From Porticoccaceae bacterium (GTDB lineage: Bacteria; Pseudomonadota; Gammaproteobacteria; Pseudomonadales; Porticoccaceae): a stretch of DNA of 6,200 nucleotides. The stretch spans positions 1 to 6,200 of the forward strand of contig JAFMBU010000100.1 of NCBI GenBank assembly GCA_017858295.1. Reading direction: 5' to 3'. Below the pieces are notes generated by a model. That model had not been told where the DNA came from and made no database searches. It worked only from the letters and a program-made list of their open reading frames with translations. The translations under genes and the position numbers were made by a program. Below are positions 1 to 6,197 of this stretch, in pieces (the stretch's first letter is position 1; each line of letters opens with the position of its first letter).

Positions 1-118
1 AACTTGATGACAAAACGCTGGTGACCAGTGTATTCACAGCCACAACATTTTCTTTATAGGAGGTCTGCGCAACCCCTAGTGAGAGCGAATTTTTACTAAT
101 TGCGTGGGCAAGAGCCAT
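1..118 (-). CDS. Unidentified protein, N-terminal part only (gene runs off the left edge)
   Basis: An open frame reads leftwards from an ATG at 118 to the window edge, giving 39 codons without a stop. An AAGGA ribosome binding sequence at 127-131 lies 8 bases before the ATG, which supports this start. The visible protein begins MALAHAISKNSLSLG and continues with a mixed polar and small-residue stretch (SYKENVVAVNTLVTSVLSS). It has no hydrophobic core long enough for a signal peptide or membrane helix and no motif I recognise. The alternating pattern could form an amphipathic helix, and there is a faint likeness to small YjfB-type motility proteins, too weak to name it. It follows the pgl operon in the same direction but is separated by about 300 bases, so it is probably a separate transcription unit. 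Confidence that it is a real gene is moderate; its function is unknown. Confidence 0.55.
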   Translation of the reverse strand, partial: MALAHAISKNSLSLGVAQTSYKENVVAVNTLVTSVLSSS

Positions 119-126
119 AATAATTT

Positions 127-131
127 TCCTT
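127..131 (-). promoter_or_regulatory. Ribosome binding site of the truncated left gene
   Basis: AAGGA on the minus strand sits 8 bases before the ATG at 118. It is the main evidence that the short open frame at the left edge is a true gene start. Confidence 0.55.
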
Positions 132-350
132 ATTTTATATTGTTGTTAGATACCCCCTTTTCCTTCGAGGGAGCGCAAGCCTAATCCAAATAGCAATGCT
201 AAAAACAGGAAAAAACACTCATATTACAAGCTAGATGATATTGATCAGAGGTAGTGCACAGACAGGCAATAAAGAGGGTAAGGAGAGAATAAAATACTGC
301 GTATATTGATAGCGAAAATATAAAACTAAGAGATTTTTTTGATTTTCTAA

Positions 351-400
351 GGCCACAGAATTCCCAGCAGATCTCGAGAGTTCACCACTAGGCTGTGGCC
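351..400. repeat. 8-bp perfect inverted repeat downstream of pgl
   Basis: GGCCACAG at 351-358 is the exact reverse complement of CTGTGGCC at 393-400, with a 34-base loop between them. It begins about 22 bases past the pgl stop, where a transcript end is expected. The bases that follow the stem on the minus strand are A-rich (TTAGAAAATC), not a T run, so it is not a standard intrinsic terminator. It could be a transcript-end hairpin that resists exonucleases, a protein-binding dyad, or chance. Confidence 0.4.
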
Positions 401-414
401 CAAATTATATTACA
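400..414. promoter_or_regulatory. Weak HexR-like operator candidate
   Basis: The minus strand reads TGTAATATAATTTGG. The HexR operator of gammaproteobacteria is, as I recall it, close to TGTAATWWWATTACA. The left half and the AT-rich centre match fully, but the right half matches only at its first three bases. HexR usually controls zwf, edd and eda, so a site next to this operon is plausible. However, it lies after pgl, where it could affect only the left gene, about 285 bases away. The degenerate half makes this a low-confidence call. Confidence 0.15.
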
Positions 415-422
415 CTTGAAAT

Positions 423-1112
423 TTACTGGGCCCAAAAGATAGACACAGGGGTTAACTGCTGTTGCAAAATCGCGCGAATCGGCAATTCCTTAATATCATT
501 TCCAGCATTGGCTTGGGTCAATACCTGCTGCTTGCTGGCGCCACTAATATGAATAATCAAAGACTCTGTATTCAATAGTCGCGGCAAAGTCATACTCATA
601 CGCTGATGGGGTGCGTCCAGTGGCGTGACCGCAATGCAGTCCATACCTGAGTGCATATCAAGACCGCGTTCTAACGCCTCAGAGCCGGGAAACAACGAAG
701 CTGTGTGGCCATCGTCACCCATACCCAAGATAACCACAGTAAAACGACCCAGAGCATTTAAGCGCCGCTGGCACTCAGCTTCGCCGTCGAGGGCATTTTC
801 TGCATCAGTTTTTAAAGCCAAATACTCAGCCTTGTGAGCTTCATTAATCAGCAGGTTTTCGCGTACCAGCTTTTCATTGCTCGCCGCGTGATCGGCATTG
901 ACCCAGCGCTCATCCGCCAGGGCAATCGTGACCTTTGACCAATCCAATTCACACTGAGACAGCAGGTGAAAAAAACCCACTGGCGTGCGCCCGCCAGAGA
1001 CTACCAGAGAGGCTTTACCCTCAGCCGCTATAGCCGCTTTTAGCAGGTCACTGACCTTAGTCGTAAGAGCCGTATCCAGCGCAGAGGTATTTTCAAATTT
1101 AAGCATCGACAT
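423..1112 (-). CDS. pgl: 6-phosphogluconolactonase
   Basis: Hydrolyses 6-phosphogluconolactone, the Zwf product, to 6-phosphogluconate in the cytoplasm. It is a Pgl/NagB-fold (DevB-type) enzyme. Counting from the longest start (ATG 1127, 234 residues), the family blocks appear in order: VVSGGRTP (phosphate-binding loop) at about 42-49, LADERW at 70-75, GMGDDGHTASLFP at 135-147 with the expected catalytic Asp/His region, PHQRMS at 173-178 and PIRA at 216-219. Length is normal for short proteobacterial Pgl. Three in-frame ATGs lie close together (1127, 1112, 1106). The first has no ribosome binding sequence; the second has GGGA at 1122-1125, 9 bases ahead, so 1112 (229 residues) is chosen, with 1127 still possible. 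It directly follows zwf, whose product it consumes, and is very probably cotranscribed with it. The function is secure; the start is not. Confidence 0.93.
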   Translation of the reverse strand: MSMLKFENTSALDTALTTKVSDLLKAAIAAEGKASLVVSGGRTPVGFFHLLSQCELDWSKVTIALADERWVNADHAASNEKLVRENLLINEAHKAEYLALKTDAENALDGEAECQRRLNALGRFTVVILGMGDDGHTASLFPGSEALERGLDMHSGMDCIAVTPLDAPHQRMSMTLPRLLNTESLIIHISGASKQQVLTQANAGNDIKELPIRAILQQQLTPVSIFWAQ

Positions 1113-1140
1113 AGAATTCGTTCCCATCGGTTTTAATATT

Positions 1141-2598
1141 TTAGGCTTCGTACCAACTACGCTGATCTTTTTCCATCAGCATATCCGCCTTGGAGGGACC
1201 CCAGGTTCCGGCACTGTAGGCTTTGGTGCCAACTTTCTTGTCCGCCCAAGAATCTAACAGCTGATCACACCAGCGCCAGGAGGCTTCAATTTCATCGCGA
1301 CTAACAAACAGCCACTGATCGCCTTTAATCACTTCTAAAAACAGGCGCTCATAAGCGTCGGCAATTCTCGATTCACCAGAAGAATCGAAAAAGTCCAGAT
1401 TCAAGGTACGCTTCTCAAGGCTAAGACGCTCTTTAAGGCTCTGCTTTTTAGAGAACATTTCAAGTTCAATACCTTCGTTTGGCTGCAGCCGAATAATCAG
1501 ACGATTTTGCGCGTCGCCACCTTTGTCGGGGAAAATCGCGTGGGGAATTTCCTTGTAGGCAATCACCACCTGAGTCACTTTGTCTTGCATACGCTTGCCA
1601 GTGCGCAGATAAAACGGCACGCCAGCCCAGCGCCAGTTGTCCACATAGGCTTTTAGAGCAACGAAGGTTTCAGTGTCATTACTGCTCTCTTGACTACCCT
1701 CTTCTTCCTTGTAGCCAACCACGGGTTCTCCCGCTACCCAGCCCGCAGAGTATTGTCCGCGCACCGACTGCTCGAGCACGTTTTCAGCGTCTATAGGTTT
1801 CAGGGCGCGCAAGATTTTAACTTTTTCCGCGCGGATTTCGTCCGCCTGCAATGAATTTGGTGGCTCCATGGCCACCATGCAGAGCAGTTGTAAAAGGTGA
1901 TTCTGAATCATGTCTCGAAGCTGACCTACATTGTCATAGTAGCCCCAACGACCTTCAATACCGACAGTCTCAGCAACTGTGATCTGTACATGATCGACAC
2001 AGGTGTTGTCCCATTGTGAGTTGATCATGCGGTTAGCGAATCTCAGAGCCAGTAAATTCTGAACCGTCTCTTTACCCAGATAGTGATCAATGCGGTAGAT
2101 GTTGCGCTCATCAAAATGTTCGCCGACAGTGGCATTCACTGCACGAGAGCTTTCAAGGTCTTTACCTATGGGTTTTTCCAAGACAATGCGCGCCAATTTG
2201 TCAACGCAGCCCGCGGCATCCAAATGGTTGCAGATAGAGCCATAAAGGCTCGGTGGCGTCGCCAGATAATAGATTGCTGTACGCTTCTCAACCAGCCACT
2301 CTTTGAGTGTTATAAAATCTTTTTTATGGGAAAAATCGACTTTCATATAACTTAGACGGCGACTAAATTTGCGCCATGTAGCAGCTTCCCAATCGGATTC
2401 AGGAATATGTTTTTTGAGATTTCCCTCAACCTCAGCAATAAACTCTTTACTGCTGATATCCTGGCGGGCAAGGCCGGCAATACGCACGCTATCCCCCAGT
2501 AGGCCAGCGCGATCTAACTGATAGAGCGCAGGAAATAACTTGCGCTCAGAGAGGTCGCCCTTTGCACCAAAGAGTACCAAATCAATATTATTGTTCAT
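1141..2598 (-). CDS. zwf: Glucose-6-phosphate 1-dehydrogenase
   Basis: Oxidises glucose-6-phosphate to 6-phosphogluconolactone, reducing NADP+ (or NAD+), in the cytoplasm. This is the entry step to the ED and oxidative pentose phosphate routes. Counting from the ATG at 2598 (485 residues; E. coli Zwf has 491), the N-terminal Rossmann nucleotide-binding motif GAKGDLSERK is at 11-20, EKPIG at 141-145, the substrate-binding and catalytic signature RIDHYLGKE at 169-177, and MIQNHLLQ at 230-237 with the general-base His. GRWGYYD, TETFVALK and FYLRTGKRM follow as in the E. coli enzyme. An in-frame TTG at 2604 gives two more residues, but the GGGAG ribosome binding sequence (2606-2610) is 7 bases from the ATG and only 1 from the TTG, so the ATG is preferred. 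It lies between eda and pgl. The N-terminal motif is the E. coli form (GAKGDL), so nothing is unusual. Identification is certain. Confidence 0.97.
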   Translation of the reverse strand: MNNNIDLVLFGAKGDLSERKLFPALYQLDRAGLLGDSVRIAGLARQDISSKEFIAEVEGNLKKHIPESDWEAATWRKFSRRLSYMKVDFSHKKDFITLKEWLVEKRTAIYYLATPPSLYGSICNHLDAAGCVDKLARIVLEKPIGKDLESSRAVNATVGEHFDERNIYRIDHYLGKETVQNLLALRFANRMINSQWDNTCVDHVQITVAETVGIEGRWGYYDNVGQLRDMIQNHLLQLLCMVAMEPPNSLQADEIRAEKVKILRALKPIDAENVLEQSVRGQYSAGWVAGEPVVGYKEEEGSQESSNDTETFVALKAYVDNWRWAGVPFYLRTGKRMQDKVTQVVIAYKEIPHAIFPDKGGDAQNRLIIRLQPNEGIELEMFSKKQSLKERLSLEKRTLNLDFFDSSGESRIADAYERLFLEVIKGDQWLFVSRDEIEASWRWCDQLLDSWADKKVGTKAYSAGTWGPSKADMLMEKDQRSWYEA

Positions 2599-2605
2599 CT
2601 TCAAA

Positions 2606-2610
2606 CTCCC
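2606..2610 (-). promoter_or_regulatory. Ribosome binding site that decides the zwf start
   Basis: GGGAG on the minus strand is 7 bases before the ATG at 2598 but only 1 base before the alternative TTG at 2604. The longer zwf frame is therefore very unlikely to be the translated one. Confidence 0.7.
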
Positions 2611-2627
2611 ATTTACAGCAAAGAGAT

Positions 2628-2667
2628 ACGGCTTATGGTTTGGATAAAATATTACCCATAACGCCGT
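2628..2667. repeat. Imperfect inverted repeat (hairpin) in the eda-zwf spacer
   Basis: ACGGCTTATGG (2628-2638) pairs with CCATAACGCCGT (2656-2667): 11 base pairs with one bulged C at 2662 and a 17-base AT-rich loop. It fills the middle of the spacer, about 20 bases upstream of the zwf ribosome binding site. On the minus strand the stem is followed by ATCTCTTTGCTG, not a T run, so it is not a good terminator of the operon transcript. Possible roles are an RNA stability or processing hairpin that sets zwf against eda levels, or an operator dyad for a promoter in front of zwf. The pairing is seen directly; the role is inference. Confidence 0.5.
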
Positions 2668-2686
2668 GAATTATTATTGTTAAACA

Positions 2687-3304
2687 TCACTGACCGAGCT
2701 GACTGGCCTCGCGGGCCAACTGTTCAATTTCATCCCAGCGCTGCTCGCGCACTAATTGCGCTGGACAGATCCAAGAGCCACCGACACATAGTACATTTGG
2801 CAGGGACAGATATTCCATAACATTGTGCAGGCCAATTCCGCCAGTGGGACAAATTCGCGCTTCACTAAAGGGACCGTACAACGATTTGATCATAGCGGCA
2901 CCACCTGCAGCTTCCGCAGGGAAAAATTTAAAGTCCTGATAACCCCACTCCATGCAGCGCATCATTTCAGATGCAGAGGAGATCCCCGGTAACAGTCCGA
3001 TGGACGAATCGGCGGCGGCAGCTAACAACTTGTCGGTGCTGCCAGGCGAGACCATAAACTGGCAACCCAGATCTTCTGAGAGCTTTACCTGATCAGCACT
3101 GCAAACCGTTCCTGTACCCACAATAGCACCGGGAACATGCTCTACAATTTGGCGAATACCCTCTTCAGCTGCTGCAGTTCTCAGAGTCACTTCAAGCACA
3201 TTTAAACCACCGGCAATAAGTGCTTTTGCCAGCGGCACAGCATCTTCTACACGATCTATAACAATTACTGGTATTACCGTATTACCGGCCAAAAGATCTC
3301 GCAC
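2687..3304 (-). CDS. eda: 2-keto-3-deoxy-6-phosphogluconate (KDPG) aldolase
   Basis: Cleaves KDPG to pyruvate and glyceraldehyde-3-phosphate, the last ED step. It is a class I (Schiff-base) aldolase with a TIM-barrel fold; the family normally forms trimers. Length is 205 residues against 213 in E. coli, with a shorter N-terminus. Family landmarks are VLEVTLRT at 36-43 (Glu38 and Arg42 correspond to the catalytic Glu and a phosphate/substrate-binding Arg), GTGT at 63-66, LLPGIS at 104-109, FKFFPAE at 125-131 with the Schiff-base Lys126, CPTGGI at 152-157 and GGSW at 175-178. It starts with GTG, not ATG; AAGGAG at 3311-3316 lies 6 bases ahead and makes this start convincing. Related aldolases can also act on KHG, but the ED neighbours make KDPG the likely main substrate. 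Spacers of 83 bases towards glk and about 88 towards zwf, each with a hairpin, suggest its level could be set separately. Confidence 0.96.
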   Translation of the reverse strand: MRDLLAGNTVIPVIVIDRVEDAVPLAKALIAGGLNVLEVTLRTAAAEEGIRQIVEHVPGAIVGTGTVCSADQVKLSEDLGCQFMVSPGSTDKLLAAAADSSIGLLPGISSASEMMRCMEWGYQDFKFFPAEAAGGAAMIKSLYGPFSEARICPTGGIGLHNVMEYLSLPNVLCVGGSWICPAQLVREQRWDEIEQLAREASQLGQ

Positions 3305-3310
3305 TGATCA

Positions 3311-3316
3311 CTCCTT
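3311..3316 (-). promoter_or_regulatory. Strong ribosome binding site in front of the GTG start of eda
   Basis: AAGGAG on the minus strand, 6 bases before GTG at 3304, is the strongest ribosome binding sequence in the window. It decides the eda start, since no ATG is available in frame at the expected N-terminus. Confidence 0.75.
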
Positions 3317-3331
3317 AAATATTTTTAAATT

Positions 3332-3355
3332 AAGCGCCTTTTAATCAAAGGGCTT
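3332..3355. repeat. Hairpin in the glk-eda spacer
   Basis: AAGC (3332-3335) and CCTTT (3337-3341) pair with GCTT (3352-3355) and AAAGG (3347-3351), giving a 9-bp stem with one bulged base at 3336 and a 5-base loop. On the minus strand (operon direction) it is followed by a mixed A/T stretch (TAATTTAAAAATATTT), so at best it is a leaky terminator or a processing and stability hairpin. On the plus strand the stem is followed by TTTAATTGTGTT, a better match to an intrinsic terminator, but no plus-strand gene is seen. It sits 16 bases upstream of the eda ribosome binding site. Confidence 0.45.
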
Positions 3356-3387
3356 TTTAATTGTGTTCTGTCATTAACGGTTGCTAA

Positions 3388-4362
3388 CTAGGGGTTCTGC
3401 AGTTTTTTCGCCGCGCCCAACAAACCGAGTTTATTGTGAGTTACCAAATAGACAGGGATGGGCTCCAGATAGGAGGCAAAACGGCCCTTATCTTCAAATT
3501 TTTCGCGAAATCCGCTATTCACAAAGAACTCACTGAATCGCGGCACCACACCGCCAGCAATATAAATACCGCCTTTGGCCCCTAGGGTAAGGGCTAGATT
3601 GCCCGCTGCTGCGCCCATGGATTCACAGAAGGTATCCAGGGCGGTGAGCGCCTGGGGATTGCTGTTATCCAGCGCCGCTGCCACTACATCCGGAGGCGTA
3701 GTCAATGTGGCATCAGTACCTTCCATCTGGCAGATGGCATTGTAGATATTGACTATGCCTTTGCCGGATAGCACTCGTTCTAGGGAAACCCGTTTAAAGC
3801 TCTGACGCAGGCAGCTCAATACGTCCATCTGACGCTGGCCTACAGGGGCAAAATCAGCATGACCGCCCTCGGTATCCAGGACATGATAGCCATCGCTATG
3901 GGAGATTAGTGCTGCCATACCAAGGCCAGTGCCTGCACCTAAAATACCCACAGGCTTGTGCGGCTGAGGCTCGCCACCACCGATCTTGATGCTGTCGTCT
4001 GGACCCAGCTCGGTAATACCGTGAGCCACAGCTTCAAAATCATTTATCACCACTAGGTGCTGACAGCCAAACCACTCCCGCAAATGGGTTTTAGTAAACT
4101 CCCAGTGGCTATTGGTAAAAGAGATATGTTCCGCGTCCGCGGGGCAGGCTACTGCAAGACAGACACTGTGTGGCGCGCCAACAAAACCGGTGGCCAGAGC
4201 AATTTCATCTCTCAGCTTAATAATCAAATCACTAAACTGAGGATACTCTTCCACCGAGTGGTAAAATTCGAATTCGCTCTCCAGCTGACCTTCACGCAGT
4301 GCTGCAAAGCGCGCATTGGTGCCACCTATATCAGCGACTAAATTCCAACGTTGCTCTGTCAT
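3388..4362 (-). CDS. glk: Glucokinase (ATP-dependent, bacterial Glk family)
   Basis: Phosphorylates cytoplasmic glucose to glucose-6-phosphate with ATP, feeding Zwf. Length is 324 residues (E. coli Glk 321). The N-terminal phosphate-binding motif ADIGGTNARFA is at 10-20. INDFEAVAHG at 106-115 carries the expected catalytic base Asp108. GAGTGLGMA at 142-150 is the second nucleotide-binding loop, EGGHADFAP at 165-173 holds the Glu and His that contact glucose, RVLSGKGI lies at 196-203, and GGIYIAGGVVPR at 264-275 completes the ATP site. These mark the E. coli-type Glk, not the ROK-family glucokinases. The ATG at 4362 lies 2 bases after the edd stop, and only a weak G-rich sequence (GGGGG, 9 bases ahead) is available as a binding site, so translation is probably coupled to edd. 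Its presence suggests that glucose can enter as the free sugar, not only through a phosphotransferase system (inference). Confidence 0.96.
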   Translation of the reverse strand: MTEQRWNLVADIGGTNARFAALREGQLESEFEFYHSVEEYPQFSDLIIKLRDEIALATGFVGAPHSVCLAVACPADAEHISFTNSHWEFTKTHLREWFGCQHLVVINDFEAVAHGITELGPDDSIKIGGGEPQPHKPVGILGAGTGLGMAALISHSDGYHVLDTEGGHADFAPVGQRQMDVLSCLRQSFKRVSLERVLSGKGIVNIYNAICQMEGTDATLTTPPDVVAAALDNSNPQALTALDTFCESMGAAAGNLALTLGAKGGIYIAGGVVPRFSEFFVNSGFREKFEDKGRFASYLEPIPVYLVTHNKLGLLGAAKKLQNP

Positions 4363-4364
4363 AA

Positions 4365-6188
4365 CTAGACGCCCCCAAACAAGAACGAAGCACCCTGTTC
4401 CGCATTGCTGATATTGTCGCGATTGACGGCAAAGTACTCACGTCCACAACCACGTTGGCCAGCATCCGGCTGCGGCGCAGCGTCACGCGCTTCCAGCTCA
4501 GTGATATCGCCGATGTACTGCAACTCACCGGTCACCGCATTAACTCGAATCACGTCGCCTTCTACCACCTTAGCTAAGAGACCGCCGTTAGCCGCTTCAG
4601 GTACCAAATGAATTGCCGCAGGCACCTTGCCTGAAGCCCCGGACATACGCCCATCAGTCACCAGTGCCACTTTATAACCCTTATCTTGCAGAATACCGAG
4701 CATCGGCGTCAGCTTGTGTAGCTCCGGCATACCCAGGGCCTTGGGACCCTGAAAGCGCACAACCACAACGCAGTCGCGATTTAACTGACCCGACTCAAAC
4801 AGAGCTGCCAGATCATCCTGGGCCTCAATCACTACAGCTGGAGCTTCAACAATCTGATGTTGCGCAGCAACCGCAGACACCTTAATAACACCGCGACCGA
4901 GATTACCTTTTAGAAGTCGCAGGCCGCCCTCTGAAGAGAAGGCCTTGTCCACTGTGGTCAGCACTTCAAGATCCAAAGGTATTACAGGTGATTCATGCCA
5001 AACCACTTTGTCGTTATCCAGGAAAGCTTGCTGGGTGAAATCACCAAAGTCAGTGCCCCAGGAGGTCTTGGCATCAGCGTGCATAAAGCCACCGGCTAAC
5101 AGCTGACGGAACATACAGCTAGTGCCGCCGGCCGCATGAAAGTGATTCACATCGGCGTGACCATTGGGGTAGACCTTGGCCAACAGGGGCACTGCTGCAG
5201 ATAATTCGGAGATATCATCCCAGTTTAGGATAATACCCGCAGCTCGGGCGATGGCCACAAGGTGCATGGTGTGATTAGTTGAACCGCCAGAGGCCAAGAG
5301 TGCAATGGTTGCATTAACCATGGTGCGCTCGTCGACAATTTCACCCACCGGACGATAGTCATTGCCGAGAGCGGTAATACGTGCCATTTGGTGGCAGGTC
5401 TCAACCGTGAGCTTATCCCGCAGTGGATTGCTTGGATTGACAAAGGAACTGCCGGGCAGCTGTAAGCCCATGGCTTCAAGTACTACCTGGTTGCTATTAG
5501 CTGTGCCGTAAAAAGTACAGGTGCCGGCACTGTGGTAGGAGTCAGATTCTGCCTGTAACAATTCTTCGCGGCCAATTTTGCCTTCGGCAAAGAGCTGGCG
5601 AATACGCTGCTTTTCTTTATTGGGTAAGCCTGACTCCATAGGGCCCGCAGGAACGAATAGCGCCGGCAAGTAGCCAAAGCTGAGCACACCCATCAACAGT
5701 CCAGGAACAATTTTGTCGCAGATTCCCAGGGCCAACACACCGTCAAACATCTGGTGCGACAGAGACATGGCTGTGCATTGGGCGATCAAGTCACGACTCA
5801 GCAGACTCAACTCCATACCGTCTTGACCCTGAGTAACGCCGTCACACATAGCGGGAACACCGCCAGCAACCTGAGCGGTACAGCCGATTTCGCGCATCGC
5901 CTGCTTAATCATATCCGGGTATTCTGCATAGGGCTGGTGGGCCGAAAGCATGTCATTGTAAGACGTGACTATGGCGATATTACTGGCTTCCATAAGTCGC
6001 AGGCTGTTCTTGTCGTCTTCACCACAGGCGGCAAAGCCGTGGGCCAGATTGCCGCAACTTAACTTGCCGCGCTCGGGACGATTGCTGTGATCGTCTTTGA
6101 CTTGGCGCAGATAATCAGCCCTCAGGCTGCTGCTGCGTTCGATGATGCGCTGAGTGACTTCAGCAACTGTGGTATTCAACTGGACCAT
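4365..6188 (-). CDS. edd: Phosphogluconate dehydratase
   Basis: Dehydrates 6-phosphogluconate to KDPG, the committing ED step, in the cytoplasm. It belongs to the IlvD/Edd family of iron-sulfur dehydratases. Length is 607 residues (E. coli Edd 603), so it is complete. The Cys residues expected to hold the cluster lie in conserved blocks: PAMCDGVTQG (Cys115), GICDKIVPG (Cys157, the first family signature) and SAGTCTFYGTANS (Cys224). SGGSTNHTMHL at 300-310 and TDGRMSGASGKVPAA at 511-525, the second family signature, follow; their wording favours Edd over dihydroxy-acid dehydratase (IlvD), as do the ED neighbours. ATG at 6188 is preceded by GGAG (6194-6197) at 5 bases, supporting this start. It is the first visible gene of the operon; the promoter is beyond the right edge. 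The cluster chemistry is known from the family; the assignment is very secure. Confidence 0.97.
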   Translation of the reverse strand: MVQLNTTVAEVTQRIIERSSSLRADYLRQVKDDHSNRPERGKLSCGNLAHGFAACGEDDKNSLRLMEASNIAIVTSYNDMLSAHQPYAEYPDMIKQAMREIGCTAQVAGGVPAMCDGVTQGQDGMELSLLSRDLIAQCTAMSLSHQMFDGVLALGICDKIVPGLLMGVLSFGYLPALFVPAGPMESGLPNKEKQRIRQLFAEGKIGREELLQAESDSYHSAGTCTFYGTANSNQVVLEAMGLQLPGSSFVNPSNPLRDKLTVETCHQMARITALGNDYRPVGEIVDERTMVNATIALLASGGSTNHTMHLVAIARAAGIILNWDDISELSAAVPLLAKVYPNGHADVNHFHAAGGTSCMFRQLLAGGFMHADAKTSWGTDFGDFTQQAFLDNDKVVWHESPVIPLDLEVLTTVDKAFSSEGGLRLLKGNLGRGVIKVSAVAAQHQIVEAPAVVIEAQDDLAALFESGQLNRDCVVVVRFQGPKALGMPELHKLTPMLGILQDKGYKVALVTDGRMSGASGKVPAAIHLVPEAANGGLLAKVVEGDVIRVNAVTGELQYIGDITELEARDAAPQPDAGQRGCGREYFAVNRDNISNAEQGASFLFGGV

Positions 6189-6193
6189 AGCGA

Positions 6194-6197
6194 CTCC
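6194..6197 (-). promoter_or_regulatory. Ribosome binding site of edd
   Basis: GGAG on the minus strand, 5 bases before the edd ATG at 6188, at the extreme right edge of the window. It supports the annotated start. No promoter sequence is visible because only 12 bases lie upstream. Confidence 0.6.

Larger units (their letters stand above)
119..422. other. Gene-free spacer between pgl and the unidentified left gene
   Basis: About 300 AT-rich bases with no credible coding frame on either strand. Going leftwards it holds a HexR-like half site at 400-414, an 8-bp inverted repeat (351-358 with 393-400), minus-strand T runs around 202-216, an 11-base dyad TAGCAATGCTA at 191-201, and the ribosome binding site of the left gene. 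It must contain the end of the pgl transcript and probably the promoter of the left gene. I could not find a convincing -35/-10 pair at normal spacing, nor a canonical GC-rich hairpin followed by a T run. Confidence 0.6.

Noticed and set aside
175..187. Sigma-54-like promoter in front of the left gene (TGGATTAGGCTTGC on the minus strand)
   Set aside because: The GG and GC elements are separated by 9 bases, not the strict 10, and the conserved CAC after TGG is missing.
202..216. Minus-strand T runs as the intrinsic terminator of the pgl operon
   Set aside because: No GC-rich stem precedes the T runs at the right distance.
2083..2355. Plus-strand 90-residue frame opposite zwf
   Set aside because: It is antisense to the conserved catalytic region of zwf and shows no independent coding evidence.
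2602..2604. TTG as the zwf start (longest frame)
   Set aside because: The ribosome binding sequence GGGAG would be 1 base away; the ATG at 2598 has the right 7-base spacing.
3311..3346. Promoter for eda in the glk-eda spacer (TTGATT with an A/T-rich -10 near 3320)
   Set aside because: The best -10 candidates are poor matches and would put the transcript start at or inside the eda ribosome binding site.
4331..4528. Short minus-strand frame across the edd-glk junction
   Set aside because: It lies wholly inside the well-identified 3' end of edd and 5' end of glk in another frame, with no family likeness.
4613..4885. Plus-strand 90-residue Pro/Gln-rich frame opposite edd
   Set aside because: Its odd composition is the mirror of edd codon usage; it has no ribosome binding site or domain.
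5754..6062. Plus-strand 102-residue frame opposite edd
   Set aside because: It is antisense to conserved Edd coding sequence. Its length is what strong codon constraint on edd can leave open, and its product has no recognisable motif.
4365..6188. Dihydroxy-acid dehydratase (IlvD) as an alternative name for the dehydratase
   Set aside because: Length, the second signature TDGRMSGASGKVPAA, overall similarity to E. coli Edd and the glk/eda/zwf/pgl neighbours all favour Edd.
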